A stretch of 64,000 bases of DNA from Poecilobothrus nobilitatus (GCA_947095535.1 OX352772.1:256227497-256291496); one strand, 5' to 3'; numbered from the stretch's first letter, positions 11,112-23,039 are shown. Notes: generated by a model not told the origin, from the letters alone. Program-made: numbers and translations.

Positions 11112-11425
11112 TATTACCTACTATACTTGTATAATAATAAGTACCTACTATACTTGGATAATAATAAGTACCTACTATACTTGGATAATAATAATAAGTA
11201 CCTACTATACTTGGATAATAATAATAAGTACCTACTTTACTTGGATAATAATAATGAGTACCCACTATACTTGGATAATAATTATAAATTTTTACCTATT
11301 ATACTTATTATTATCCAAGTAGAATAGGTACTTATTATTTATTATCCAAGTAAAATAGGTACGTATTATTATCCAAGGAAAGTAAGTACTTTTTATTATC
11401 CAAGTAAAGTACGTACTTATTATAA
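11112..11425. repeat. Palindromic minisatellite between Harbinger genes
   Basis: Forward units of 24-30 bp with core 'agtacctactatacttgg' run from 11127 to about 11285. The same unit then appears inverted ('ttatccaagtaaaatagg') to about 11420. The two halves could fold into a long hairpin. It lies just 3' of the stop of the Myb-like gene and 3' of the convergent transposase, so it may act as a shared 3' region; that role is inference. Confidence 0.9.
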
Positions 11426-11599
11426 TATAAATAAGTAAAAATAATAAATGAAATGATTTATTTTAAAAAGAGTTATAAAATTTTTATCTTTTAAAAAAAT
11501 TAAAAGTTATGCTGACACAAAATTTTTCAATCTGTTTCGTTTATCGCTTGCTAACTCTGAATACATAACTTGTACTTCAACATCATCTGCGAAAAGTCA

Positions 11600-12990
11600 A
11601 TGTTAATTTTACTTTAAATAATTAATGTTAGAACTACCTACATATATAGTTATTCAAGTCCATGTCATCTTGATCTACATTTTGATCCACAATATCGCAA
11701 TTTTCGTTGCCAATAATAATGTTGTGTAAAATAATACAGAGCATAATAATTATTTTAGCTATTTTAAAATTTTTTAATTCTAAGCAATTTAAGATTCTAA
11801 ATATTTGTTTTTTAAAATGTCAAAAGTTTGTTCGACAAAAACTCGTGTTGAATTTTTAAAATAATATTGAATCTATAAATAAAACATATAAATCAAAAAT
11901 TGAATTTACCTAGTATTTTTTGTGAAAAAAAATGTATACCCGAACTCTCCTTCAGTAGATATCCATTGTCTTTATAAGGCACCATTAAATACTGTTCCAA
12001 TGGATATGCTGCATCACCAATTAAATGATTTTCAGTGGGGATTTTCAAAGTACCTATATAATTAAAATAATTATGTATAACATGAAGAATAAATAAAAAA
12101 TTATAAAATTCTTCTGCCTTGAGAGATTAACTTTTTTACTGAACTATTAGCCCACATACCGGTATCATGACAACTACCGGGATAGCCTACAAATGCTTCC
12201 AAACATTTATATTGGCTATCGACTACACCCTGAAAATAATACATTAATAATAAAAAGTTATGAAATAATAAAAATTACTTGAACTAATACAGAATAAAAG
12301 CCTTTTCTGTTATAAAAACTAATAGTATCATTTAATGATCTAGATATTTTTGTATGCATGCCGTCAATGCATCCAATTGTATTGCGGAACGGTTGTGCAC
12401 GAGTTTGTTCAAATGCTTCTATTATTTTTTTCTGATGCAACTCGGAAGATGAAAATTTTTTAACGGTTTTATTTAAATTTGAAATTAATTTTATAATTTT
12501 TATAAATATTCTGTATGATATATTGTCCCTTGTTCAATACTAAACCTGTCGGCAATCTCTCTAAAACTGCTTTAATTGCTTAACTTCCATAAAGTTATGT
12601 AGAGCGAATAGGTCAAATCTCTCTACGTCCATATTGTGCGCCATAAAATGGAAGCAACATATCGTGCAACTTCTAAAATAATTTTATTTATTTTCTAATT
12701 TTTACTAGAAGTTATTATTACTCATCTTAAAAGTATTTCGTTTCATTCGAAAATGATTATAAAACATATCATCTGGATATGCTTTTATAACATTAAAAAA
12801 TTACATATTTTTGGAATTTTCCTTCTATTATTTTTTAAATATGACGTTATAAGTACTCTTTTCCTCATTCTCAAATTTAATATTGCTTTTATTCTTTTTA
12901 AATAATTTACATTATTTCTTGGTGAGAATAATTCATCAGTTAAATTATTTAACAATATATTTTTTAGCAACGCATTCATATTTTTCATTT
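11600..12990 (-). pseudogene. PIF/Harbinger transposase (DDE nuclease), decayed
   Basis: Catalytic blocks lie in order on the minus strand: a helix-turn-helix-like 'SFREIADRFSIEQGTIYH' (~12540-12600, frameshifted), 'NTIGCIDGMHTKI' with the first Asp (12258-12440), then after a 49-bp intron (12230-12278, GTAATT...TTTCAG) 'GVVDSQYKCLEAFVGYPGS', 'HLIGDAAYPLEQYLMVPY' with the second Asp (~12000), and 'TRVFVEQTFDILKNKY' with the Glu (~11830). The C-terminus includes an acidic tail with 'CIILHNIIIGNENCDIVDQ'. A 67-residue frame at 12785-12988 may be the start. Several stops and shifts make it inactive. Confidence 0.88.
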
Positions 12991-13008
12991 GTATTAAACT
13001 GTAGATAA

Positions 13009-13565
13009 CTCACCATTTTTTATGAACCGGCCTTATGTATGACACTTTCCATAAATTAGGAAACACCCCAGACGAAAAAGATTTATTAAAAAGTAGTGCT
13101 AGAGGATTAGATAGAGAATCGGTGTCACGCTTTAAAATAATTTAATATATAAAATAAACTCTCCCAATAAAATAATGGGAGAGTTTGGAATAACTCTCCC
13201 AATAAAATAATGGGAGAGTTATTCCAAAGTTTTCCAGAGGTAGAGTTATCACCCAATTTTATCGCGGTTGCTGTAAAGTTAATATTTTAAGACGTAACCT
13301 TGAAAAGTCTTTCAAATGATTAAAATTAGATTCATCAATATCGAACGAACGAGTAGAATAACTACTGGCGAAGAAATCTTTAAAATAGTTAGATATAGCA
13401 ATTGAGTCGTTAGAATTGTGCTCCTTGTTTGATATATAATTTTAAATATTGATAGGATTTACGTTTAAATTTACAAGCTTCCAAAAAGATTTAGGATCTT
13501 TACGAAGTAGCGAAGGAAATTTACTAATATAAACTTCATATTTAAGATTCAGTAAGGATTTGAAT
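13009..13565 (-). pseudogene. LINE A: ORF2 linker and start of RT (copy 1)
   Basis: Minus-strand continuation of the endonuclease at 15640-16375 beyond the nested plus-strand LINE. It reads 'NLKYEVYISKFPSLLRKDPK' and 'SFWKLVN', the usual linker before RT, then 'NPLALLFNKSFSSGVFPNLW' and 'KVSYIRPVHKKW', RT block 0-1. It ends there at 13009, next to Harbinger sequence, so most of the RT is absent. Confidence 0.88.
13145..13215. repeat. Palindromic expansion specific to copy 1
   Basis: Copy 1 has two successive hairpins built from 'aactctccca' and 'tgggagagtt' around 'ataaaataa'. The second has 15-bp perfect arms (ggaataactctccca / tgggagagttattcc). Copy 2 has just one arm at the same point. 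Confidence 0.92.
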
Positions 13566-13569
13566 ACGG

Positions 13570-15632
13570 AAATATCTAAAAAAAGAAATAGAAAAACATG
13601 TTATTAGTGAGTCTATTGACTATTCCTATCAAATAGACAATATTATATCTCATTTAACTACTAGCTTAAACGACGCAATAGATAGAGCAGTTCAAAAAAA
13701 ACCAAAAACTTAATCTCCACAGTACAAAACTACCATCTTACATAACATCTCTTATCAGTGCTAGAAATTTAATAAGAAGAAATTGGATAAGGTATAGAAG
13801 ATTGATACATAAAGCACAACTGCCCCACCTGAATCATAAAATTAAAACAGAAATTACTAACTTCCGCAACAAGAATGGGCAGACTCATTGATCCCCCTAA
13901 AAAAAGGTTCGAAACACTTTTAGAAATTAACGAAAATAATTAAAAGTTCAAAAAAACAAATTCCCGTCCTCAAAACGAAACAGGTGATATTTACAACAAA
14001 CAAGGAAAAGGCCAATGCTTTAGCAAAACACTTCTACATGAAACATAAAGTTAATGAGCAGCTAAGTGATACGAACAACTAATAAAGCTCCTGGGCCGGA
14101 CGGTATCTCTAATTTATGTATAACGAACCTAACTAAGATTGCTATATACTTTTTTACAAAAATTCTAATGTGTGCCACATAACCCTAACGATGGCGCGAA
14201 CAGCTATCGTGCCATTAGTCTCTCAAGTAACTTTTCAAAGTCTCTCAAAAATTTTTGATAAAATAATTTAAAAAAATTTAAATCATTTTGTAGAAGAAAA
14301 AGATTCAATTCGGCTTTCGTGAGGAACACAATACCTTACATGCTTTACTACGTGTGAAAAATTATGTTGAAGGCAAATTAGAAGAACGTAATTCTGCCGG
14401 ATTAGTATCTTAAGACATAAACTCCGCATTAGACACAGTCTGGCATAATGGTCTTTTACACAAGTTAAAAAAGCTAAACTGTCCTGTAGTTCTTATTAAA
14501 CTATTACAAAGCTTCCTATACGACAGAAGTTTCAAAGTTTTTGTAAATGGCACATACTCAGATTGCTACAAAAATGAAGCTGGTCTCCCAGAGTTCAGTT
14601 CTGGCACAAATTATTTACAATATATTTACATCAAATATCCCTCCTCTGCCAAACTCACTTGCTTCGATTTTCGCTGACGACAATGCAATTTATTCTTCGG
14701 ATTCACAGAGCAGAGTAATTATTTCAAATTTACAAAATTCTCTCGGCGTTCTTGACAATTACTTTGCTAAGTTAAGTGGAAAATACAAATCAATTTTTCG
14801 AAAACAAGCTCTATTTTCTTCAGCAGGAAAAGAAAACCTTGCTTTTTATCTACAACTTCACTAAAACTGAAAAATACTGAAATTAAATGGGCCGATTCCA
14901 TAAAATATCTTGGTGTAACTTTTGATAAAAGAATTACATTCAATTGACACATTTTTTCCACGTTAGATAAGGTAAATAAATATATTACGAATATTATATC
15001 CGTTCATTTGCAGAAATTCCAATATGTTGTCTGAAAATAAATTTTTAAATAGGAAGACCATATTTCAGCCAGTTGTCTGCTACGCAGCTGTCTGTATAGA
15101 TAGCGCTGGGTCTCATATAAAAAAACTCCAAATAACGCAAACAAACTTAAAGATTATGTTAAATCTTCCTTTTTATTATTCGAGACGAATACTTCACAAT
15201 AAGGCCAACATTAATAATATTACCAAATTATTATCAGTAATTTCAAATTATAAATATTAACAGTAATTTCAATTCGAAAAACAGATTTTCGAAAAATGCT
15301 TTAGTTCAAAGTCTCAACTAATTTAACTTAAAAAATAATAAATAAGTGTCAGTTAGGGTAATTAGTAGTTATAAGAGAGTCTAAGCTAGTTATAAGTTTT
15401 TTTTATAATTTTCATATAGGATTTTCTCCCTCTAGTTTTTCCCAAAACAAAAAGATATTAAAAATATAAGAAAATAATCCAATCAATTAAAAAAAAAAAA
15501 AATATCTAATTAATAATTGTAAAGATTGTAAATATCTGTGTCTCTAGAAATATTTAAAAATAGCTAATTTACTAATAATGTAAACAAAAATTGTAAATTT
15601 AAGGAGTACAAATAAATAAATAAATAAAAAAA
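13570..15632 (+). pseudogene. LINE B: jockey-type RT nested in LINE A (copy 1)
   Basis: A 5'-truncated plus-strand LINE. It begins in the linker ('HLTTSLNDAIDRAVQKKPK', then 'SLISARNLIRRNWIRYRRLI'), continues through RT blocks 'NKAPGPDGISNLC' (14090), 'NDGANSYRAISL' and the 'IFADDNAIYSSDS' active site (14547-14864), and ends with thumb sequence at 15024-15260. The 3' tail is (AAAT)n at 15610-15632, as expected for jockey-like elements. Many stops and shifts. It interrupts LINE A between endonuclease and linker, so it is the younger insertion. Confidence 0.9.
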
Positions 15633-15639
15633 TTTAAAC

Positions 15640-16375
15640 ACTCATAATGATATTGAAAACTGAAAGGGTTATGATGACCTTCAATTTTTCAAAGATGTGT
15701 TGCCGTCAATAATCTAGTTACATTTACCCAGTCAGACGTAAAAAGAAGATCTAATTGTTTGTTTAATAGATTTTTAGTTGAAGAAACTTGTTGAAGTCCA
15801 CATGCAATCAAAATATCTATAACTGTCGATCCGACGTAGAAACTTTCCTCGTCATGAAGTTGCCAATTAATATTTGGCAAATTAAAATCCCCACATATTA
15901 TGAGTTCGTCAAGGTCATTTAATTTATTATGCAAAGAATCAACAACTGAGCAGAAATCTTGGTATACTTTTATATTACTATTTGGGAGTACAAATAAGTG
16001 CATGAATATAACATAGAATATAAAGATTTAAAACATTTAAATCAATTTTAACTGCTATTACATCGCAGTTTATTAAATCAGGTATTTCTACCTGTGAAGA
16101 GTTGAAGTTATTCCTAACTCATAAGAACACCTCCACCATTAGGAATCAATGAATTATTTAAAATATCAATGTCATATTCATATCTATCTTTCCTGTAAAT
16201 TAAGTAGGTATTGTCAAATAATTCAAGAGAATTGATAGAAGGAGATAACCAAGTTTCAGTTAGCATAAATATATCTGGTTTATTACTTTGGAGTTACTAA
16301 AAACTTGTGTTGTTTTGCTGCGTAATCGTCTTACATTTTGATAATATAATGAGAGATTACTTGTCCAATCTATAT
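15640..16375 (-). pseudogene. LINE A: endonuclease domain (copy 1)
   Basis: Reads from 16375 downward: 'LSLYYQNVRRLRSKT', 'FMLTETWLSPSIN' (catalytic Glu), 'YRKDRYEYDID', 'LIPNGGGVL', then after a break the open 104 residues 15689-16003 with 'ELIICGDFNLPNINW' (GDFN) and 'NKQLDLLFTSD'. The final 'HNPFSFQYH' matches the usual end of the domain, directly at the LINE B tail. About three breaks. Confidence 0.93.
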
Positions 16376-17440
16376 GCTTTACTGTTGAAAAAACTTATTA
16401 TAACTTTCTCTCGATCGCTGTAAGTGATTAGTAGTAGTTACTATTACAATAACTTTTAAAGGCTTTAAGTCTTGCATCATTTTAATAGGCACGCCAATAG
16501 ACTTTACAAAGAGGTCATAAAGAGCTTTGGAATTCATTAGAAGCCCTTCATTAAGTAAAAGTACTAGAACGTTAGTGTTTGTTTTTCTCTCTATAACACA
16601 ATTATAGGCATCGTCATGCAAGTAAAAGAGGTATAATCTCATTAGCTGTATTAATTGGTAATGTGAGAAATTGACTTGAGAAATTAGTGAATTTATTAAA
16701 TATGGAAAGTAAACAGTGGTTTTTATAAAGAGGTAATTTACGTAAAGCAAAATTGTTATTAGATAAAACAGAATCAGTTTTGTTGAGTTGTAAGTTTGAT
16801 AATGTTTGAGTATGTACATTTACTTTATTAGAGGAAGTGACAAAAAGATTTAAAAGAAGTGACTTTTTCTGTATTGATGGTGTGATTTTGAAGTTTCTTT
16901 ATGGATAAAATTTTGAATTAAGGTACCTTTACCCCATTTTTTTGTGTTCAATTTACACCAATTTTTGTGTTTTTTTTTGTGGCTGGAAATTTTGAAAAAT
17001 AAAGCAGATGACTATATTTAGTACAGCTGGACTTTGTATACAATGTTGAGGTAGAATGTAAGAAATCTATGCTTTTGAGTTTTTTTTTCTGGTTTCGACT
17101 TTACCTTTATAGTATGAAAATTAGTATAGCCGAATTTTATTTCCCTTGTTGAAGTAGGTGGTGATCCCGTTTCTTAGTTTCAATGAATTCTTTCTCTGGA
17201 ACAGAATCTGATGTATCCGTAGTACTGCTTAATAATTCCATATACCTATAAAGATTCATTGTTAATTGCCTCGCGTTGAATTTCCTTCTTTTTGTAATTT
17301 GGTGATTGTTCCTTTATTTCCATAGTATGAAGGGATAATTTCATGCGAGTTAAATCGTCTTTAAGATTGTTAATGTCATCACGAATGACACCCAGCTCAC
17401 TTGATGTTGTTGAGAGAGGTTCTGAGCTGAGCGATTTAAA
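16376..17440 (-). pseudogene. LINE A: ORF1 (copy 1)
   Basis: The N-terminal part (17220-17440) has a coiled coil 'LGVIRDDINNLKDDLTRMKL'. The C-terminal part (16379-16640) has 'LYLFYLHDDAYNCVI', 'LLLNEGLLMNSKALYDLFVK'. The latter aligns with the ORF1 C-terminus of the LINE at 36400-40325 ('LYLSYLFDDKYNTVLEEGK'), which supports the assignment. About 580 bp present in copy 2 is missing at 16658. Function in the family is RNA binding. Confidence 0.75.
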
Positions 17441-17462
17441 AACAGTTTTTTTTAAAATATGG

Positions 17463-17955
17463 AACTCACCATTTTTGATGAACTGGCCTTATGTATGACA
17501 CTTTCCATAAATTAGGAAACACCCCAGACGCAAAAGATTTATTAAAAAGTAGTGCTATAGGATTAGATAGAGAATCGGTGTCACACTTTAAAATAATTTC
17601 TGGGAGAGTTATTCCAAAGTTTTCCAGAGGTAGAGTTATCACCCAATTTTATCGCGGTTGGTGTAAAATTAATATTTTAAGACGTAACCTTGAAAAGTCT
17701 TTCAAATGATTAAAATTAGATTCATCAATATCGAACGAACGAGTAGAATAACTACTGGCGAAGAAATTTTTAAAATAGTTAGATATAGCAATTGAGTCGT
17801 TAGAATTGTGATCCTTGTTTGACATATAATTTAAAATATTGATCGGATTTACGTTTAAATTTACAAGCTTCCAAAAAGATTTAGGATCTTTACGAAGTAG
17901 CGAAGGAAATTTATTAATATAAACTTCATATTTAAGATTCAGTAAGGATTTGAAT
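17463..17955 (-). pseudogene. LINE A: linker and RT start (copy 2)
   Basis: Same content as 13009-13565 without the palindromic expansion: RT block 'SYIRPVH' next to the junction, then linker 'PSLLRKDPKSFWKLVN'. The left edge adjoins the 5' part of copy 1's ORF1, the expected head-to-tail junction of a tandem duplication. Confidence 0.85.
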
Positions 17956-17959
17956 ACGG

Positions 17960-20000
17960 AAATATCTAAAAAAAGAAATAGAAAAACATGTTATTAGTGA
18001 TTCTATTGACTATTTCTATCAAATAGACAATATTATATCTCATTTAACTACTAGCTTAAACGACGCAATAGATAGAGCAGTTCAAAAAAAACCAAAAACT
18101 TAATCTCCACAGTACAAAACTACCATCTTACATAACATCTCTTATCAGTGCTAGAAATTTAATAAGAAGAAATTGGATAAGGTATAGAAGATTGATACAT
18201 AAAGCACAACTGCCCCACCTGAATCATAAAATTAAAACAGAAATTACTAACTTCCGCAACAAGAATGGGCAGACTCATTGATCCCCCTAAAAAAGGTTCG
18301 AAACACTTTTAGAAATTAACAAAAATAATTAAAAGTTCAAAAAAACAAATTCCCGTCCTCAAAACGAAACAGGTGATATTTACAGCAAACAAGGAAAAGG
18401 CCAATGCTTTAGCAAAACACTTCTACATGAAACATAAAGTTAATGAGCAGCTAAGTGATACGAACACGATCACGCAAGTATAAAACTCCATTTTAGAAAT
18501 TAATATAACTCCTACTAACTGGAATCTGCAGCCCGTTAAAAGTGGAGAGATCGACAACGTTATCCATTCATTGAAAACTAATAAAGCTCCTGGGCCGGAC
18601 GGTATCTCTAATTTATGTATAACGAACCTAACTAAGATTGCTATATACTTTTTTACAAAAATTCTAATGCGTGCCACATAACCCTAACGATGGCGTGAAC
18701 AGCTATCGTGCCATTAATCTCTCAAGTAACTTTTCAAAGTCTCTCAAAAATTTTTGATAAAATAATTTAAAAAAATTTAAATCATTTTGTAGAAGAAAAA
18801 GATTCAATTCGGCTTTCGTGAGGAACACAATACCTTACATGCTTTACTACGTGTGAAAAATTATGTTGAAGGCAAATTAGAAGAACGTAATTCTGCCGGA
18901 TTAGTATCTTAAGACATAAACTCCGCATTAGACACAGTCTGGCATAATGGTCTTTTACACAAGTTAAAAAAGCTAAACTGTCCTGTAGTTCTTATTAAAC
19001 TATTACAAAGCTTCCCATACGATAGAAGTTTCAAAGTTTTTGTAAATGGCACATACTCAGATTGCTACAAAAATGAAGCTGGTCTCCCAGAGTTCAGTTC
19101 TGGCACAAATTATTTACAATATATTTACATCAAATATCCCTCCTCTGCAAAACTCACTTGCTTCGATTTTCGCTGACGACAATGCAATTTATTCTTCGGA
19201 TTCACAGAGCAATAATTACATTCGGATTCGCAGAAAAATACTGAAATTAAATGGGCCGATTCCATAAAATATCTTGGTGTAACTTTTGATAAAAGAATTA
19301 CATTCAATCGACACATTTCTTCCACGTTAGATAAGGTAAATAAATATATTACGAATATTATATCCGTTCATTTGCAGAAATTCCAATATGTTGTCTGAAA
19401 ATAAATTTTTAAATAGGAAGATCATATTTCAGCCAGTTGTCTGTTACGCAGCTGTCTGTATAGATAGCGCTGGATCTCATATAAAAAAAACTCCAAATAA
19501 CGCAAACAAACTTTTAAAGATGATGTTAAATCTTCCTTTCTATTATTCGAGACGAATACTTCACAATAAGGCCAACATTAATAATATTACCAAATTATTA
19601 TCAGTAATTTCAAATTATAAATATTAACAGTAATTTCAATTCGAAAAACAGATTTTCGAAAAATGCTTTAGTTCAAAGTCTCAACTAATTTAACTTAAAA
19701 AATAATAAATAAGTGTCAGTTAGGGTAATTAGTAGTTATAAGAGAGTCTAAGCTAGTTATAAGTTTTTTTTATAATTTTGATATAGGATTTTCTCCCTCT
19801 AGTTTTTCCCAAAACAAAAAGATATTAAAAATATAAGAAAATAATCCAATCAATTAAAAAAAAAAAAAATATCTAATTAATAATTGTAAAGATTGTAAAT
19901 ATCTGTGTCTCTAGAAATATTTAAAAATAGCTAATTTACTAATAATGTAAACAAAAATTGTAAATTTAAGGAGTACAAATAAATAAATAAATAAAAAAAT
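17960..20000 (+). pseudogene. LINE B: nested jockey-type RT (copy 2)
   Basis: As in copy 1: linker, 'NKAPGPDGISNLC' (about 18575), 'IFADDNAIYSSDS' (19046-19267) and thumb region 19388-19627, ending in an (AAAT)n tail at 19978-20000. A deletion of about 135 bp follows the FADD box, replaced by a short filler copied from nearby sequence ('acattcggattcgcag'). Confidence 0.88.
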
Positions 20001-20007
20001 TTAAACA

Positions 20008-20745
20008 CTCATAATGATATTGAAAACTGAAAGGGTTATGATGACCTTCAATTTTTCAAAGATGTGTTGCCGTCAATAATCTAGTTACATTTACCCAGTC
20101 AGACGTAAAAAGAAGATCTAATTGTTTGTTTAATAGATTTTTAGTTGAAGAAACTTGTTGAAGTCCACATGCAATCAAAATATCTATAACTGTCGATCCG
20201 ACGTAGAAACTTTCCTCGTCATGAAGTTGCCAATTAATATTTGGCAAATTAAAATCCCCACATATTATGAGTTCGTCAAGGTCATTTAATTTATTATGCA
20301 AAGAATCAACAACTGAGCAGAAATCTTGGTATACTTTTATATTACTATTTGGGAGTACAAATAAGTGCATGAATATAACATAGAATATAAAGATTTAAAA
20401 CATTTAAATCAATTTTAACTGCTATTACATCGCAGTTTATTAAATCAGGTATTTCTACCTGTGAAGAGTTGAAGTTATTCCTAACTCATAAGAACACCTC
20501 CACCATTAGGAATCAATGAATTATTTAAAATATCAATGTCATATTCATATCTATCTTTCCTGTAAATTAAGTAGGTATTGTCAAATAATTCAAGAGAATT
20601 GATAGAAGGAGATAACCAAGTTTCAGTTAGCATAAATATATCTGGTTTATTACTTTGGAGTTACTAAAAACTTGTGTTGTTTTGCTGCGTAATCGTCTTA
20701 CATTTTGATAATATAATGAGAGATTACTTGTCCAATCTATATGCT
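20008..20745 (-). pseudogene. LINE A: endonuclease domain (copy 2)
   Basis: Nearly identical to 15640-16375, including the open 104-residue frame at 20056-20370 with the GDFN motif. The same upstream breaks are present, so it was already dead before the duplication. Confidence 0.92.
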
Positions 20746-21635
20746 TTACTGTTGAAAAAACTTATTATAACTTTCTCTCGATCGCTGTAAGTGATTAGTA
20801 GTAGTTACTATTACAATAACTTTTAAAGGCTTTAAGTCTTGCATCATTTTAATAGGCACGCCAATAGACTTTACAAAGAGGTCATAAAGAGCTTTGGAAT
20901 TCATTGGAAGCCCTTCATTAAGTAAAAGTACTAGAACGTTAGTTTTGTTCTTCTCTCTATAACACAATTATAGGCATCGTCATGCAAGTAAAAGAGGTAT
21001 AATCTCATAAGATTATAGATTTTTTCATCTCTTAATCTTGAGAGGGCTTATACTTTATCTCTTAATCTTGAAAGGGCATATACTGGTTTTCGTAGCACCC
21101 AGCGTAAAATCCGAAATTTGTTTTGGCCCTTTGGTAAAATTATCATACTTATGAATAATAGACGTTTTATTAGTAATCACAGAATTAGCATTTTTACCAT
21201 TACTCAAGGAATTATCTGACTATGTATTGGAAGTGTTAAATTTTATATCAAATAAAGATGATATTTTTTGTTTCAATTCTAATATATTATTGTTATTATT
21301 TTCATTATTATTATTACCATTTTTATTATTATTATTAATGTTATCATTATTGACATTATTATTGTTATTATTAACAACATTAATGCTGTTAAGATCAATA
21401 CTGTCGTTATCATCATCATCATTATTATTATTACTGTTATTATTATTATTTATTTATGATTTATTATTATTATTTATTTATGATTTATTATTATTATTTA
21501 TTTATGATTTATTATTATTATTACTGTAATTATACTAATACTATTAACAACATTAATACAATTATCATCGATATTGTGATTATCATCATTAGCTGTATTA
21601 ATTGGTAATGTGAGAAATTGACTTGAGAAATTAGT
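20746..21635 (-). pseudogene. LINE A: ORF1 (copy 2), with extra Asn-rich part
   Basis: 20746-21008 matches copy 1 ORF1 C-terminus. 21009-21588 is present only here and reads in the same orientation as ORF1-like sequence ('NNILELKQKISSLFD', 'SNGKNANSVITNKTSIIHKY', 'FTKGPKQISDFTLG'). This suggests that copy 1 lost it. The low-complexity (ATT/ATC)n part would encode Asn-rich protein, a common feature of ORF1. Confidence 0.65.
21270..21590. repeat. (ATT/ATC)n microsatellite
   Basis: Trinucleotide repeat with internal 24-bp units ('tatttatgatttattatta' three times at 21455-21520). The long leucine/serine-rich plus-strand frame over it is an artefact of the repeat. Confidence 0.9.
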
Positions 21636-22094
21636 GTACGGCACTGCATTTATGTTGATTTTTATTAATTTGATTATATATTTTTTTTTTTTTTTTAAAT
21701 TTTAGCAAAATCAAATAATATTAATATTAAATATTATAGGTCAGTTTTGAAATTATACAGTGAATATTTAAACAAATGTAAATACAAACTTAAATGACCC
21801 AAATAGAAATATGATATGTAAGCAACAACAGTATAAAATAAAAAAAAATAAAAAAATTTTGCAAAATGATTTATAATTTTTATTAAGCCAAAAGTAAAAA
21901 AAAAATAAAAATACTAAATTTTGAAAATCAGCAGTTTTTAAATATTTTTATGATAAGTAATATTTAAATTTAAAGTTAGTAATCGTAATTTGAAAAAACA
22001 AGAGCAAAACAACAGGAAAAAAATTTAATTATGTTTTTAATTTATGCTTTTTGTTAAAGTTCTTTTTAGAAAAAAAAAATTTTAAAAAGTGATA
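21636..22094. other. AT-rich flank without gene
   Basis: Homopolymer-rich sequence between the end of the duplicated LINE and the provirus. Nothing recognised. Confidence 0.6.
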
Positions 22095-22098
22095 TGCG

Positions 22099-22606
22099 AG
22101 TTATATATAAGAAATCTCCTAATATTGAAAAAGGATATTATTTAAACACAAATCCAATAGATAATATTGATACAGATATAAATAGAATTAGAAATTTAAC
22201 AGATAATAATTTTAATATTATTTTAAAGGCCATTTCGGTCAAAACTAATAAAATATAAATATTAAATATTTTAAGAACAGAAGTTTAAGATTGTAATTTC
22301 TTATGTCAAAGTAAAAGATAAGTTTGTTTTAAAGATTCACTGTTCTTAGAAAAGTAATTAAAGATAAGATTATATAATTAATTTTCTATTGGTCATTAAG
22401 TAATAAATATTGTAATTTCCTATTGGTTAATTAATAATAAGACAAAAATATAAATAGTTTGTATTAATGAAAATAGATTATTATTGTTCAAGCTGTCTTA
22501 ACTATATGTCGAAAACGTCTTGTAAATTAAAATGATAAATAAAGTTTTAATTGAAAAAAATAAAATAATTTTTTTTTAAACAAGTTAATTAACGAATAAC
22601 AAAATT
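22099..22606 (+). mobile_element. 5' LTR of errantivirus-like element
   Basis: 508 bp that match 28002-28511 at roughly 97 percent by eye. It starts AGTTAT, as errantivirus LTRs often start AGT. It has a TATA box 'TATAAATA' at 22449-22456 and a polyadenylation signal AATAAA at 22538-22543. It is preceded by TGCG (22095-22098), which is repeated right after the 3' LTR. Promoter activity is inferred from position only. Confidence 0.93.
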
Positions 22607-22621
22607 GGCGCAGTCGGTAGG
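22606..22621 (+). promoter_or_regulatory. Primer binding site, serine tRNA
   Basis: TGGCGCAGTCGGTAGG directly follows (and overlaps by one base) the 5' LTR. It is complementary to the 3' end of insect tRNA-Ser including CCA, the primer used by the 17.6/297/ZAM branch of errantiviruses. Confidence 0.92.
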
Positions 22622-23039
22622 ATAATTCTAAAACGGATTATCCAGTGAAAACGAATCGTAATCGGTAAATAACAAGAACTTATTTTCGACAGTTTAAATT
22701 TATTAAAACTCGAAAAATTTGAAAAAAATTAAAAAAAATAAAATTTTTATAAAATCTTTATGTTAATAAAATTGTTAACACCGATAATAAAAACATTTAG
22801 TGAAGTGTTTCAGAATTATACTGAAAAACATAACTTAATACTCGTAGAAACAAAACTTAATTTAATTTAACATAAACACTAAGTAAAATCCTTGATTTAA
22901 AAATAATAATAATAAATAAAAGTGGACAACGAAGAGCTTAAAGAAAAATATAAATAATATTCGCTCGCAGAAACAAACTTTATATTTGAATTAAAACAAT
23001 AAATTGATGAACAAATACGACGTGAATCGCGAATTAAAC
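22622..23039 (+). other. Leader of errantivirus-like element
   Basis: AT-rich untranslated leader between primer site and gag. No frame of note. Confidence 0.6.

Larger units (their letters stand above)
13009..17462. repeat. Tandem duplication, copy 1 (nested LINE pair)
   Basis: This 4.45-kb block is repeated directly from 17463. Identity is very high, roughly 98 percent by eye outside indels. Both copies share the same left edge inside the minus-strand LINE RT ('aactcaccattttt') and the same plus-strand LINE insertion. Copy 1 differs by a palindromic expansion at 13145-13215, a loss of about 113 bp at 14081 and a loss of about 580 bp at 16658. Confidence 0.93.
17463..21635. repeat. Tandem duplication, copy 2 (nested LINE pair)
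   Basis: Direct repeat of 13009-16701. It keeps about 113 bp at 18468-18580 that copy 1 lost, including 'ISINSWNLQPVKSGEIDNVI'-type linker sequence. It has lost about 135 bp of RT near 19210, with a short filler. It keeps about 580 bp of ORF1 at 21009-21588. It stops matching at about 21635. Confidence 0.93.

Noticed and set aside
11127..11327. Repetitive Tyr/Leu/Asn-rich peptide after the Myb-like gene
   Set aside because: Translation of the minisatellite; it starts after the stop codon of the gene.
21227..21529. 100-residue Leu-rich plus-strand frame that looks like a membrane protein
   Set aside because: It is encoded by the (ATT/ATC)n microsatellite and lies antisense to LINE ORF1.
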